Below, piece by piece: positions 55,299 through 64,000 of a DNA stretch of 64,000 nt (positions are counted from its first letter, which is position 1; each line of letters begins with the position of its first letter). A program made the translations under genes and the position numbers. The notes under the pieces are model-generated. The model was not told the DNA's origin, made no database searches, and saw only the letters and a list, made by a program, of their open reading frames with translations. This DNA comes from Tragulus kanchil (taxonomy: Eukaryota > Chordata > Mammalia > Artiodactyla > Tragulidae), in contig JAIOJX010000005.1 in NCBI GenBank assembly GCA_022376925.1, positions 12,304,501 through 12,368,500 of the forward strand, given 5' to 3'.

Positions 55299-56059
55299 AA
55301 TTCCCTATAACCCAGCAGCAGTGAATTAAAATGGCCTCAGAATCAAGCAGGTGGTACACACCTCCCTGGCAGATAAAGGTTATCTGAGGATGGACTCTTG
55401 CCTGAGGCTGTGATGCTGTCCTGCTCGGCTCCAGGGCAGACAATCACACTCTGCCGAGAGGAAAGGTCCAGGGCGGAGCGGTGCTGCCGAGGAGCCCTGG
55501 GCAGGAGGAGGCCAGGTCGGCAGGCGGCTCTCCAGCACCCCAGGGCCTCAGTGAGGAAGGCCTGGCCTGACATCCTAGGCCCCCTTCTCTCCCATCCCTC
55601 CCTCCCTATTCAGTGCAAAACCAAGAAGAACTGGGGGCAGAGGAGAAGAGGTAGAAGAAAAGTTCAACTGTCACGTGTCCGCAGGATGCGGCCTTAAGGA
55701 TGGATGAATGCAGGAAGATTCGCAAAGATCTTAAACAGCAAACAAATGTCGTCCTCTTTTCTCCTTGGCACAAACTCAGCCCCTGCTCGACACACCCACC
55801 CACACACACCCTGGTCCCAACACATCTGTCCCGAAGATAAACGTGCTTTCTTTAAACCCTAAAGCCTGTCTTCCATTAATTCTGCTTCTCAGAGTGAAGC
55901 TTTCCCTGGTGACTGATTACAGAAAATTGCTTATTTCAAGAAACGGGGAACCCCTCCTGCAGACAATGGCTTCCGTGCTGGTTTCAGAGACTTTTGCACT
56001 GACAGGAGAGGTTAGAAACGCGGGGATCAGGGGAGTGGGGGAAGGAGGAGAGAACAGTT

Positions 56060-56107
56060 CACACGAACGCACACGCGCGCACGCACGCACACACACACAC
56101 ACACACA
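56060..56107. repeat. (CA)n/(CG)n microsatellite
   Basis: A CACACGAACGCACACGCGCG start passing into a pure CA run, 48 bases in all. Confidence 0.93.
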
Positions 56108-56149
56108 GCCCGTCCCAGAAACCACACCACATGACACAGATACACTGGG

Positions 56150-56280
56150 GCTTCTAATTACTTCACTGTCTAATTCATGCTAACACAGCAATTAGCGATA
56201 AAGCTCAAAACACTCATACACATTAGCCTGATGACATTTAATTATGACATTAGATGTATTGAGATACGTGTGGCTTCACA
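56150..56280. other. AT-rich, homeodomain-site-rich stretch
   Basis: TTCTAATTACTTC, GTCTAATTCATGC, AGCAATTAGCG and CATTTAATTATGACATTAG lie within 100 bases, an unusual density of TAATT cores in transposon-free DNA. A regulatory role is inference. Confidence 0.35.
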
Positions 56281-58462
56281 AGGCATAAGAAATCTACATG
56301 TATGGCCGATCTAAGTGGCAATGTAATAAAAATCAAGGAAAGCCATGAAACCCTCACTTATGAAAAGAAAATGGTGTAATGGGTGCATTTTGATGTGAAA
56401 TAGGCCATTTCCAGAGGCTGAGTAGGAACCTGGTCTCCTTGACTCAGAGAACATGGTTTGGTTTTTATTTTTGAAAAACAGAAAAGAGCGGGGAAAAGGC
56501 AGACTCTGGTCATGGATTATTGCTCCACGCCTCTGCGTATCCATCCCCACTGTCAGCCCCTTAGACATCAGCCAAAGATGCGGGGAGAAACGTGACCTTG
56601 TTTCGCCGGGATGGTCCACGAGATGTTCCATTTGCTCGTGGTTTACCTGAGGCCTCTTCATGAGCCATGATTAATAGCTCAGCCACACTGTCAAAAAACA
56701 CATAAATCTGGCTATCCACAGAGTAATTGACACACCACTCAACTCGCAAATACCTAGAAAACTGGCTTACTGCGGGGCAATCCCCACGTAGGCATTCCAA
56801 GCTGCTGATTAGGCAACAGACAGTTGCTGAGGTTACAGTTTGGGGGGTCCGTTCCTCAGAGCACCCAATTAGCTGCCACATAAAGCCCTCCTACCCTTGA
56901 TCATCCTTGACCAGGTGCTAAGGACCAGATAAGTGAAAAACAGGCTACGACAAAAAATCCACTGGAGCACCCAGACCCAAACAGAGAGGGCCCTTGTGGT
57001 GGAAACCTCAAGCCCCAAATTCTGAACCGAGTTGTCCTACAGTTTAGCTTCCCAAAGTCCCCTGCTTTTGTGTCTTACGCCCAAAGCACCTCGATCTGCC
57101 CCCCAGCCCCGCCTGGTAACCACCGGTACCCAGAGCTTTCTTCTCCCACCTCCCACCTTCTCCTCTTTTCCTGCTGGTTATCCACCTGCACCTTTCACGA
57201 TGAAAGCCAGAAGCTCCACATGGCCAAACTGCAGGAACCTGAAAAGTTCAGCCCCCCATCTGTTGCTCCAACGTCTCCCTTTCTATGAAAATATTTAAAC
57301 CAACAAACAAAAAGAACATAGTGCAACGGCCACTGCAGAGATTAAAGATTACATAATGAACCGGGTTAAAGAAAGGCATAAGAAATCTACATGTATGGCC
57401 GATCTAAGTGGCAATGTAATAAAAATCAAGGAAAGCCATGAAACCCTCACTTATGAAAAGAAAATGGTGTAATGGGTGCATTTTGATGTGAAATAGGCCA
57501 TTTCCAGAGGCTGAGTAGGAACCTGGTCTCCTTGACTCAGAGAACATGGTTTGGTTTTTATTTTTGAAAAACAGAAAAGAGCGGGGAAAAGGCAGACTCT
57601 GGTCATGGATTATTGCTCCACGCCTCTGCGTATCCATCCCCACTGTCAGCCCCTTAGACATCAGCCAAAGATGCGGGGAGAAACGTGACCTTGTTTCGCC
57701 GGGATGGTCCACGAGATGTTCCATTTGCTCGTGGTTTACCTGAGGCCTCTTCATGAGCCATGATTAATAGCTCAGCCACACTGTCAAAAAACACATAAAT
57801 CTGGCTATCCACAGAGTAATTGACACACCACTCAACTCGCAAATACCTAGAAAACTGGCTTACTGCGGGGCAATCCCCACGTAGGCATTCCAAGCTGCTG
57901 ATTAGGCAACAGACAGTTGCTGAGGTTACAGTTTGGGGGGTCCGTTCCTCAGAGCACCCAATTAGCTGCCACATAAAGCCCTCCTACCCTTGATCATCCT
58001 TGACCAGGTGCTAAGGACCAGATAAGTGAAAAACAGGCTACGACAAAAATTCCACTGGAGCACCCAGACCCAAACAGAGAGGGCCCTTGTGGTGGAAACC
58101 TCAAGCCCCAAATTCTGAACCGAGTTGTCCTACAGTTTAGCTTCCCAAAGTCCCCTGCTTTTGTGTCTTACGCCCAAAGCACCTCGATCTGCCCCCCAGC
58201 CCCGCCTGGTAACCACCGGTACCCAGAGCTTTCTTCTCCCACCTCCCACCTTCTCCTCTTTTCCTGCTGGTTATCCACCTGCACCTTTCACGATGAAAGC
58301 CAGAAGCTCCACATGGCCAAACTGCAGGAACCTGAAAAGTTCAGCCCCCCATCTGTTGCTCCAACGTCTCCCTTTCTATGAAAATATTTAAACCAACAAA
58401 CAAAAAGAACATAGTGCAACGGCCACTGCAGAGATTAAAGATTACATAATGAACCGGTTATG
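56281..58462 (+). repeat. Tandem duplication D17 (offset 1093)
   Basis: Bases 56281-57369 recur at 57374-58462. One A/T change (ACAAAAAATCC against ACAAAAATTCC) and a damaged end of copy 1 (CCGGGTTAAAGAA against CCGGTTATGAAG) separate them. Confidence 0.95.
56670..56890. other. Candidate conserved non-coding element (also at 57763-57983)
   Basis: A transposon-free stretch with GCCATGATTAATAGCTC, ACATAAATCTGGC, GAGTAATTGACACACC, GCTGATTAGGCAAC and CACCCAATTAGCTGCC in about 200 bases. Minus-strand open frames cross it without domains. The motif density suggests a developmental enhancer, but conservation cannot be seen here. Confidence 0.35.
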
Positions 58463-58895
58463 AAGCCCTTTGAAAGCATGAAAGGCAGTAGGAGTAATTA
58501 TTATCATTGTTATTAATCATCTCGGTTCATCACATAGAGTAAACATGAGATAATAAAGAGGAGGCTCTTAAGTGCAGGATCAGCACCAAGACCCATTTAT
58601 GACAATGCTATTTGCTTGGATTCCATTACAGTTATAAAATTTTACGCTCATCTAGCACTTTCCGTGGAAGAATGTCCAAGCGCTGCACAAGCCCGGGCTC
58701 TAATCACACTAATCCTCCCAATGCCACGGGGAGGGGCAGGAGCGGCAGAGCACGGCCCTTTCCACTGGCACCACTCCCCATCCAAGCGGATCCCTGGCCA
58801 GGTGTGGGGGGGACTCCTTGCTGAGGGCTACATCTAGAAACTTCCAAAATCTGAAAAAATTTCCTAGGTTTGTCATATCATTTTTCTGAAAGTAC
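58463..58895. other. Unique DNA with a possible ancient SINE core
   Basis: GGAGTAATTATTATCATTG and TTATTAATCATCTCGG give an AT-rich start. At 58640-58750, CATCTAGCACTTTCC, CCAAGCGCTGCACAA and ACACTAATCCTCCCAATGCC recall the core-SINE pattern of very old vertebrate SINEs. The match is weak. Confidence 0.3.
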
Positions 58896-59251
58896 AAAAA
58901 TTAATGTCGGGCTTCCCCTGGTGGTCCAGTGGGTAAGGACACCGCCTTGCAGTGCAAGGGGCGCCGGTTCCATCCCTGGCCTGGGAAGATCCCACGTGCC
59001 GCGGAGCGGCTGGACTGACGTGTCCAATTACCGAGCCGGAGCTCTGGAGCGCATGCGCCCAGAGCCGGTGATCTGCAACGACAGACGCCACCGCGATGGG
59101 AGGCCCACAGGAGCCAAAGAACAAAGATGGATGAACAGAGAGAAACGAAAGACCAATAGAAGTGGCCCGCCAGCTCCCCTCCCTCCCCAACACGACCCCT
59201 GCCCAAAAATAAATAAATAAATAAATCTTTAAAAAAAAAAAAATTAATGTC
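58896..59251 (+). mobile_element. Young CHR-related SINE, long-tail form, best-preserved copy
   Basis: The element at 58909-59238 has an intact head (GGCTTCCCCTGGTGGTCCAG), GGCGCCGGTTCCATCCCTGG, GCCGCGGAGCGGCTGGAC, GGAGCGCATGCGCCCAGAGC, CCAATAGAAGTGGCCCGCC, a C/T-rich stretch and AAATAAATAAATAAATCTTT plus poly-A. AAAAATTAATGTC flanks it on both sides (58896-58908 and 59239-59251). Confidence 0.94.
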
Positions 59252-59464
59252 AGAGAGACACACATAACTGAGGTCTGAAGATTTATCTTCTGGGTGGCGG
59301 TGATGTATGAAACATCTTGCTAGTGACCGACACACCTTGGTCTCACCATCTTGGTCCATGATTTCTGAAAGAAAATCCTCTATGTCTTCCTGTAGGTAAA
59401 AGTGCCAGTCTGGAAGCTTGACATAGGGATGATGATTTGTTTTTAGGATGTCTAAAGCTTATTT

Positions 59465-59592
59465 TTTTTTTTATTTATTTAAGCCGAGAGGCAGGGCATG
59501 TGGGATCTTAGCTCCCCAACCAAGGACTGAACCTGTGCTGTCAACAGGGAAAGCCTGGAGTCCTAAGCCCTGGAACAGCAGGGGATGACAAG
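59465..59592 (-). mobile_element. Short CHR-type SINE, degraded
   Basis: A T-run, GGGCATGTGGGATCTTAGC, CCAACCAAGGACTGAACC and GTCCTAAGCCCTGGAACAGC keep the reversed order of this SINE class with many changes. Confidence 0.7.
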
Positions 59593-59964
59593 TAATGATA
59601 GTAAATGAGTGGTCTACCTTGAGAAATAGGATGAAAACAGAGTATATAATCAATATTACATAATCAATATCTTGTCACTTTGCCAGTGTGATACTCATCT
59701 GGGAAAAAAAGACCAGCTTTGATAGCTCATACAGTTTTTACAATATTTCTAATACTTGGTTGTAGGTTTTTGTTTCAGTAAATGGATAGTTACAGCTGCA
59801 GTCATAATTCTGCCTGGCCACTAATAAGAGTAGAACAGATTACTTATACTCTTGGGATGTGGCATCTTACACTGTTAAAGGTATATTATGACTCCAAAGA
59901 AAGGTACCTGCAACCTAGAAGGTGGACCTATGAGGTCCAGGAAGGAAACAGAAATCACTGGATT

Positions 59965-60149
59965 TACTTTATTCTATTTTCTTTTCTTTCTTTCTTTCTT
60001 CTTTTTCTCTTTTGGCATGTGCCATGAGGGATCTTAATTCCCTGACCAGGGATTGAACCTATGCCCTCCTGCCCCCTCGCCCTCCCGCACTTGGAAGTGC
60101 AGAATTCTAATCACTGGACTGACAGGGAATTCCTACTTTATTCTATTTT
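59965..60149 (-). mobile_element. Short CHR-type SINE with 16-base target-site duplication
   Basis: The reversed SINE at 59981-60133 has a TTTC-rich tail, CCTGACCAGGGATTGAACC and GGACTGACAGGGAATTCC. TACTTTATTCTATTTT occurs exactly on both sides (59965-59980 and 60134-60149). Confidence 0.92.
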
Positions 60150-60210
60150 AATAATAAAAATAAAGAAATAAAAAAAATAATAATAATAAAAAATAAAGAA
60201 AGAAAGAAAT
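60150..60210. repeat. A-rich simple repeat (AAT/AAAT/GAAA units)
   Basis: Runs of AATAATAATAAAAA and AAAGAAAGAAAG lie between two SINEs. Either a microsatellite or a remnant tail. Confidence 0.8.
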
Positions 60211-60539
60211 TTCTTTTAAAGATTTATTTATTTATTTATTTTGGGTGGGGGCCGGGTTGGGGAGGGAGGGGAGCAGGCAGGCCACTTCTATTGGTCTTTC
60301 ATTTATCCATTTTCATCCATCTTTGTTCTTTGGCTCCTGTGGGCCTCCCATCGCGGTGGCGTCGGTTGTTGCAGAGCGCTGGCTCTGGGCGCATGCGCTC
60401 CAAAGCTCCGGCTCGGTGATTGGACACGTCAGTCCAGCCGCTCCGCAGCACGTGGGATCTTCCCAGGCCAGGGCTCGAACCGGCGCCCCTTGCACTGTAA
60501 GGCGGTGTCCTTACCCACTGGACCACCAGGGGAAGCCCC
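60211..60539 (-). mobile_element. Young CHR-related SINE, long-tail form
   Basis: Reversed element: AAAGATTTATTTATTTATTT tail, GGGTTGGGGAGGGAGGGG purine-rich stretch, GGCCACTTCTATTGGTC, TCCAGCCGCTCCGCAGCACG and CACCAGGGGAAGCCCC. A short GAAATT at both sides (60206-60211 and 60542-60547) may be its target-site duplication. The head portion is repeated at 61595-61679. Confidence 0.9.
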
Positions 60540-60547
60540 ATGAAATT

Positions 60548-61084
60548 ATTTTTATTAATGTGTTGCTCGGGTTGAAGTTAGAATACATAGATATACAGGT
60601 ATGAAGAATGCACACTCACATATTTGAAGAGTTCAAAAACCAAAGAGAAATACAAAGTGAAATATAGTGTCCTGGGTCAGACTCCACTTCTTCTTCCATT
60701 TTGGCAATGCGCTGGCTGGAGGACCATGCATATTTATCTAGAGGGACTGCGCTGGAGCCCCTGAAACCAAAGAGGGCTGGTCAAGCTGAGTGGCTGTGTC
60801 AGTCCACATCCACATAACAAGCAGAAATAATGTCGCTCTCTCCACATAGCTCGGGACATTTAATTGCGACCAAAGCGGGCTGTGAAGCATTTTCAGAGAC
60901 CAAAGAATGGTAGCCCGAGGTAAGGCCACTTTGCATAAAAAGTAAAATGGAAAATTCCTCAGGGCAAATTGGCCACTTAAAAGGTCCTCCTCCAATGTTG
61001 AGATCTGCAACCCAGCTTAGCGTCCTAACCACACACCCAGGGAATGTCCTCCATCCTCAAGGTGTATCTGCTTAGCCCTGGTAA
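60548..61084. other. Unique DNA, nothing recognised (repeated at 61688-62224)
   Basis: No gene or transposon recognised. Short minus-strand open frames have no domain. Confidence 0.4.
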
Positions 61085-61292
61085 AGTGTTACTCAGTCCT
61101 GTCCGACTCTGCAATATTATGGACTGTAGCCTGTCAAGCTCCTCTGTCCTTGGAATTCTCTATGCAAGAATGCTGGGGTGGGTTGCCATTTCCTCCTCCA
61201 GGGAATCTTTCTGACCCAGGGATCAAACCTGCATGTCCTGGAGCTCCTGCACTGCAGGCAGATTCTGTACCTTTGAGGCCCCAGGGAAGCCT
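61085..61292 (-). mobile_element. Bov-tA SINE (also at 62225-62432)
   Basis: GTTACTCAGTCCTGTCCGAC, GAATGCTGGGGTGGGTTGCC, CTGACCCAGGGATCAAACC and GCCCCAGGGAAGCCTCCC are a reversed Bov-tA. A CTGGAGCTC insertion-like segment lies in the head. Confidence 0.87.
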
Positions 61293-62799
61293 CCCACATA
61301 AACATGCCCCCGCCCCAGACCGATCAGGGTCAAGATCAGGGTCTCCGGCTCTAAGAAGATAAAATCCTTCTCACCTATTCACTATCCCAACTGCCTTGCA
61401 AGGACTTTTGTAGGTTTCCAGGGACCCGTGGGCTCACAGAAGAGTCAGACATGACTTTTGGAAGAGCTGAGCCATCAGAGCCCTTGCCCCGCTGTGGTGG
61501 GAGCCCGCAAAAGGAAAGGAGACAAAGGGAAAAGTTGGCATTTCTGTATGAGGGGTCAGGAAGAATCAGGGCCAACCTGGGGAATTGGGGGAAAGGATCT
61601 TCCCAGGCCAGGGCTCGAACCGGCGCCCCTTGCACTGTAAGGCGGTGTCCTTACCCACTGGACCACCAGGGGAAGCCCCATGAAATTATTTTTATTAATG
61701 TGTTGCTCGGGTTGAAGTTAGAATACATAGATATACAGGTATGAAGAATGCACACTCACATATTTGAAGAGTTCAAAAACCAAAGAGAAATACAAAGTGA
61801 AATATAGTGTCCTGGGTCAGACTCCACTTCTTCTTCCATTTTGGCAATGCGCTGGCTGGAGGACCATGCATATTTATCTAGAGGGACTGCGCTGGAGCCC
61901 CTGAAACCAAAGAGGGCTGGTCAAGCTGAGTGGCTGTGTCAGTCCACATCCACATAACAAGCAGAAATAATGTCGCTCTCTCCACATAGCTCGGGACATT
62001 TAATTGCGACCAAAGCGGGCTGTGAAGCATTTTCAGAGACCAAAGAATGGTAGCCCGAGGTAAGGCCACTTTGCATAAAAAGTAAAATGGAAAATTCCTC
62101 AGGGCAAATTGGCCACTTAAAAGGTCCTCCTCCAATGTTGAGATCTGCAACCCAGCTTAGCGTCCTAACCACACACCCAGGGAATGTCCTCCATCCTCAA
62201 GGTGTATCTGCTTAGCCCTGGTAAAGTGTTACTCAGTCCTGTCCGACTCTGCAATATTATGGACTGTAGCCTGTCAAGCTCCTCTGTCCTTGGAATTCTC
62301 TATGCAAGAATGCTGGGGTGGGTTGCCATTTCCTCCTCCAGGGAATCTTTCTGACCCAGGGATCAAACCTGCATGTCCTGGAGCTCCTGCACTGCAGGCA
62401 GATTCTGTACCTTTGAGGCCCCAGGGAAGCCTCCCACATAAACATGCCCCCGCCCCAGACCGATCAGGGTCAAGATCAGGGTCTCCGGCTCTAAGAAGAT
62501 AAAATCCTTCTCACCTATTCACTATCCCAACTGCCTTGCAAGGACTTTTGTAGGTTTCCAGGGACCCGTGGGCTCACAGAAGAGTCAGACATGACTTTTG
62601 GAAGAGCTGAGCCATCAGAGCCCTTGCCCCGCTGTGGTGGGAGCCCTCAAAAGGAAAGGAGACAAAGGGAAAAGATGGCATTTCTGTATGAGGGGTCAGG
62701 AAGAATCAGGGCCAACCTGGAATTGGGGGAGAAAGCATTCAATGAAATGGACAGTGCAGAAAGTAATCAGTGCAAATATCTCCCACATTTCTACCACAT

Positions 62800-63020
62800 G
62801 TGTGTGCTACATCTCTGTCATGTCCAATTCTTTGTGGCTCCATGGACTGTAGCCCACCAGGCCCCTCTGTCCATGGGGATTCTCCAGGCAAGAATACTGG
62901 AGTGGGTTGCCATGCCCTCCTCCAGGGGATCTTCCCAACCCAGGGATTGAACCCTCATCTCTTATGTTTCTTGCATTGGCAGGACAATTCTTTACCACTA
63001 ACACCATCTGGGAAGCCCCT
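62800..63020 (-). mobile_element. Bov-tA SINE
   Basis: TCATGTCCAATTCTTTGTGG, CCACCAGGCCCCTCTGTCC, AATACTGGAGTGGGTTGCC and CCATCTGGGAAGCCCC give a complete reversed element. Confidence 0.9.
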
Positions 63021-63029
63021 TTATACCAT

Positions 63030-63245
63030 AAGCCGAGCACTATTCTTAGTGATGGACTTCTGTGTAGTCATTTAATCCTCCCTACAGTCCTGCGAGGCAG
63101 AGGAAAGAGTGTCATCCTCACTTTGCAGCTGAGGAAACTCAGAGAGAGTATATTGCCTGAGGCCACCCAGCTAGCAGGGAGCAGAGCTGAGCCGGGAACC
63201 CAGTCAGTGACCTCAGGGCCTGTGCCTTAACCACTGCGCCCTCCC
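63030..63245 (+). mobile_element. MIR, well preserved
   Basis: GCCGAGCACTATTCTTAGTG, CATTTAATCCTCCCTACAG, TTTGCAGCTGAGGAAACTC, GGCCACCCAGCTAGCAGGG, GAGCCGGGAACCCAGTCAG and CCTTAACCACTGCGCC follow the MIR consensus almost from end to end. The clearest old SINE of the window. Confidence 0.9.
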
Positions 63246-63594
63246 ACCTTCCCAAGAGTGGGCCACGTTCCAGGGCCACCCCCAGAGGCTGGGGTGCGTG
63301 GAGCATGGCCATGACCCCAGGAAACTTCACACTACTGCCTCCTGGTCCACTGCAGTGAAGTGGCAGCCTTGAGAACGAGCGGATGTCCACGGGAAAAGAG
63401 AGAAGCAGACAACAGCCAAAGCACTGAACAATCTGGATGCCAGCGTGTCACGGTGGCCCAGGAGAGCAGCTGTACCGAGGCAACACGAGGACCAGCCTGA
63501 GGAGGCCTAAGCGTGGCCCTGGCGGCCACAGCCAAGCAGCAACCCTGGAGGCAGTGATGCTCAATAAGCGGGCCCCCGCGGAGATCACAGGTGA
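63246..63594. other. Unique GC-rich DNA, nothing recognised
   Basis: GC-rich, with scattered CpG. Open frames on both strands have no domain. Confidence 0.4.
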
Positions 63595-63786
63595 GAGAGA
63601 AAGAGAAATCGCTCCGTCATGTCCAACTCTTTGCAGCCCATGGAATAGCCATGGAATTCTCCAGGCAAGAATCCAGGAGTGGGCAGCCTATCGCTTCTCT
63701 AGGGGATCCTCCCCATCCAGGGAGTGAGCCCAGGTCTCCCGCATTGCAGGCAATTCTTTACCAGCTGAGTCACAAGGGAATCCCGA
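63595..63786 (-). mobile_element. Bov-tA SINE
   Basis: GCTCCGTCATGTCCAACTC, TTCTCCAGGCAAGAATCC, CCCAGGTCTCCCGCATTGC and GAGTCACAAGGGAATCCC are a reversed Bov-tA with a few internal losses. Confidence 0.88.
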
Positions 63787-64000
63787 TTGCAGATGAGGCG
63801 CCCACAGAGATACAGCAGGATGGAGACGGGCCCCAGGTCCCACTGGGAGGGGAGCAAGGGCAACTGAGGCCGCAGAATTCATCCTCTGCCCTCCAGTCAC
63901 CGAGACCTGTGACACTCAGGTCAGATAGTTGAAGGAGCGCCATGACGACTTAGGTGAGACACTAGGTCAGACACTTGGAAGCGTTCTCTGCCTCTAACCT

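Larger units (their letters stand above)
60455..62735 (+). repeat. Tandem duplication D18 (offset 1140)
   Basis: Bases 60455-61595 recur at 61595-62735. All noticed differences lie in the last 100 bases of copy 1: CCCGCAAAAGG against CCCTCAAAAGG, AAAGTTGGC against AAAGATGGC, and CTGGGGAATTGGGGGAAAG against CTGGAATTGGGGGAGAAAG. Copy 2 begins inside the young SINE. Confidence 0.95.

Noticed and set aside
1363..62735. The periodic duplications as a genuine biological amplification system
   Set aside because: Uniform length, interlocking triplications, identical nested target-site duplications in both copies and errors gathered at the joins all favour concatenated assembly overlaps. It is kept as a finding because only read data can settle it.

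Overview
The window looks like nuclear DNA of a ruminant artiodactyl. Bov-tA SINEs, BovB (RTE) LINE 3' ends and CHR-type tRNA-derived SINEs lie throughout, over an older layer of MIR and L1M fragments shared by all placental mammals. I found no intact protein-coding exon, RNA gene, CRISPR array or virus-like element. The one gene-derived object is a decayed processed copy of the mitochondrial ATP synthase subunit c gene (about 33123-33563). The locus reads as intergenic or intronic DNA with several AT-rich, homeodomain-site-rich stretches that could be conserved non-coding elements; that last point is inference from composition only.

The dominant structure is not a gene. Eighteen times in 64 kb the sequence runs on for 2-6 kb, jumps back about 1.1 kb and repeats itself head to tail. 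Offsets are 1059-1193 bases (hand-measured, mean about 1117). The two copies are nearly identical, and most differences are homopolymer indels or cluster in the last or first tens of bases at the joins. Where two joins are close, the segment between them appears three times. Old insertions are repeated with identical target-site duplications, so each pair is one locus written twice. The best reading is overlapping reads or contigs laid end to end without merging their overlaps, which would make the true sequence about 44 kb. A biological series of uniform tandem duplications is much less likely.

Layout: 1-5200 SINE-dense DNA with a compound SINE at 1041-1626; 5200-7650 a young SINE nested in a CHR-1 element; 8200-10500 unique DNA written twice; 10850-16870 Bov-tA, CHR-1, BovB tail and a young SINE; 17280-25350 a BovB remnant, short SINEs, a TA/TATG microsatellite and MIR; 25350-31830 four SINE classes and three joins; 33100-36250 the subunit c pseudogene and an L1M 3' end hit twice by younger insertions; 37200-45900 SINEs, MIR and unique DNA; 46000-54280 MIR, a young SINE and a long L1M fragment on the minus strand crossed by four joins; 54280-58900 mostly unique with candidate conserved elements; 58900-64000 young SINEs, Bov-tA and a well-preserved MIR.

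Among the transposons the most notable is a young, abundant tRNA-head SINE related to the CHR family, with a body ending in CCAATAGAAGTGGCC and two tail types. Seven separate insertions have near-perfect bodies, most with clear 9-15 base target-site duplications. Typical Bov-A2 dimers, very common in cattle, sheep and deer, were not seen. This combination hints at a ruminant outside the well-studied bovids, perhaps a tragulid, but that is a guess to be tested.
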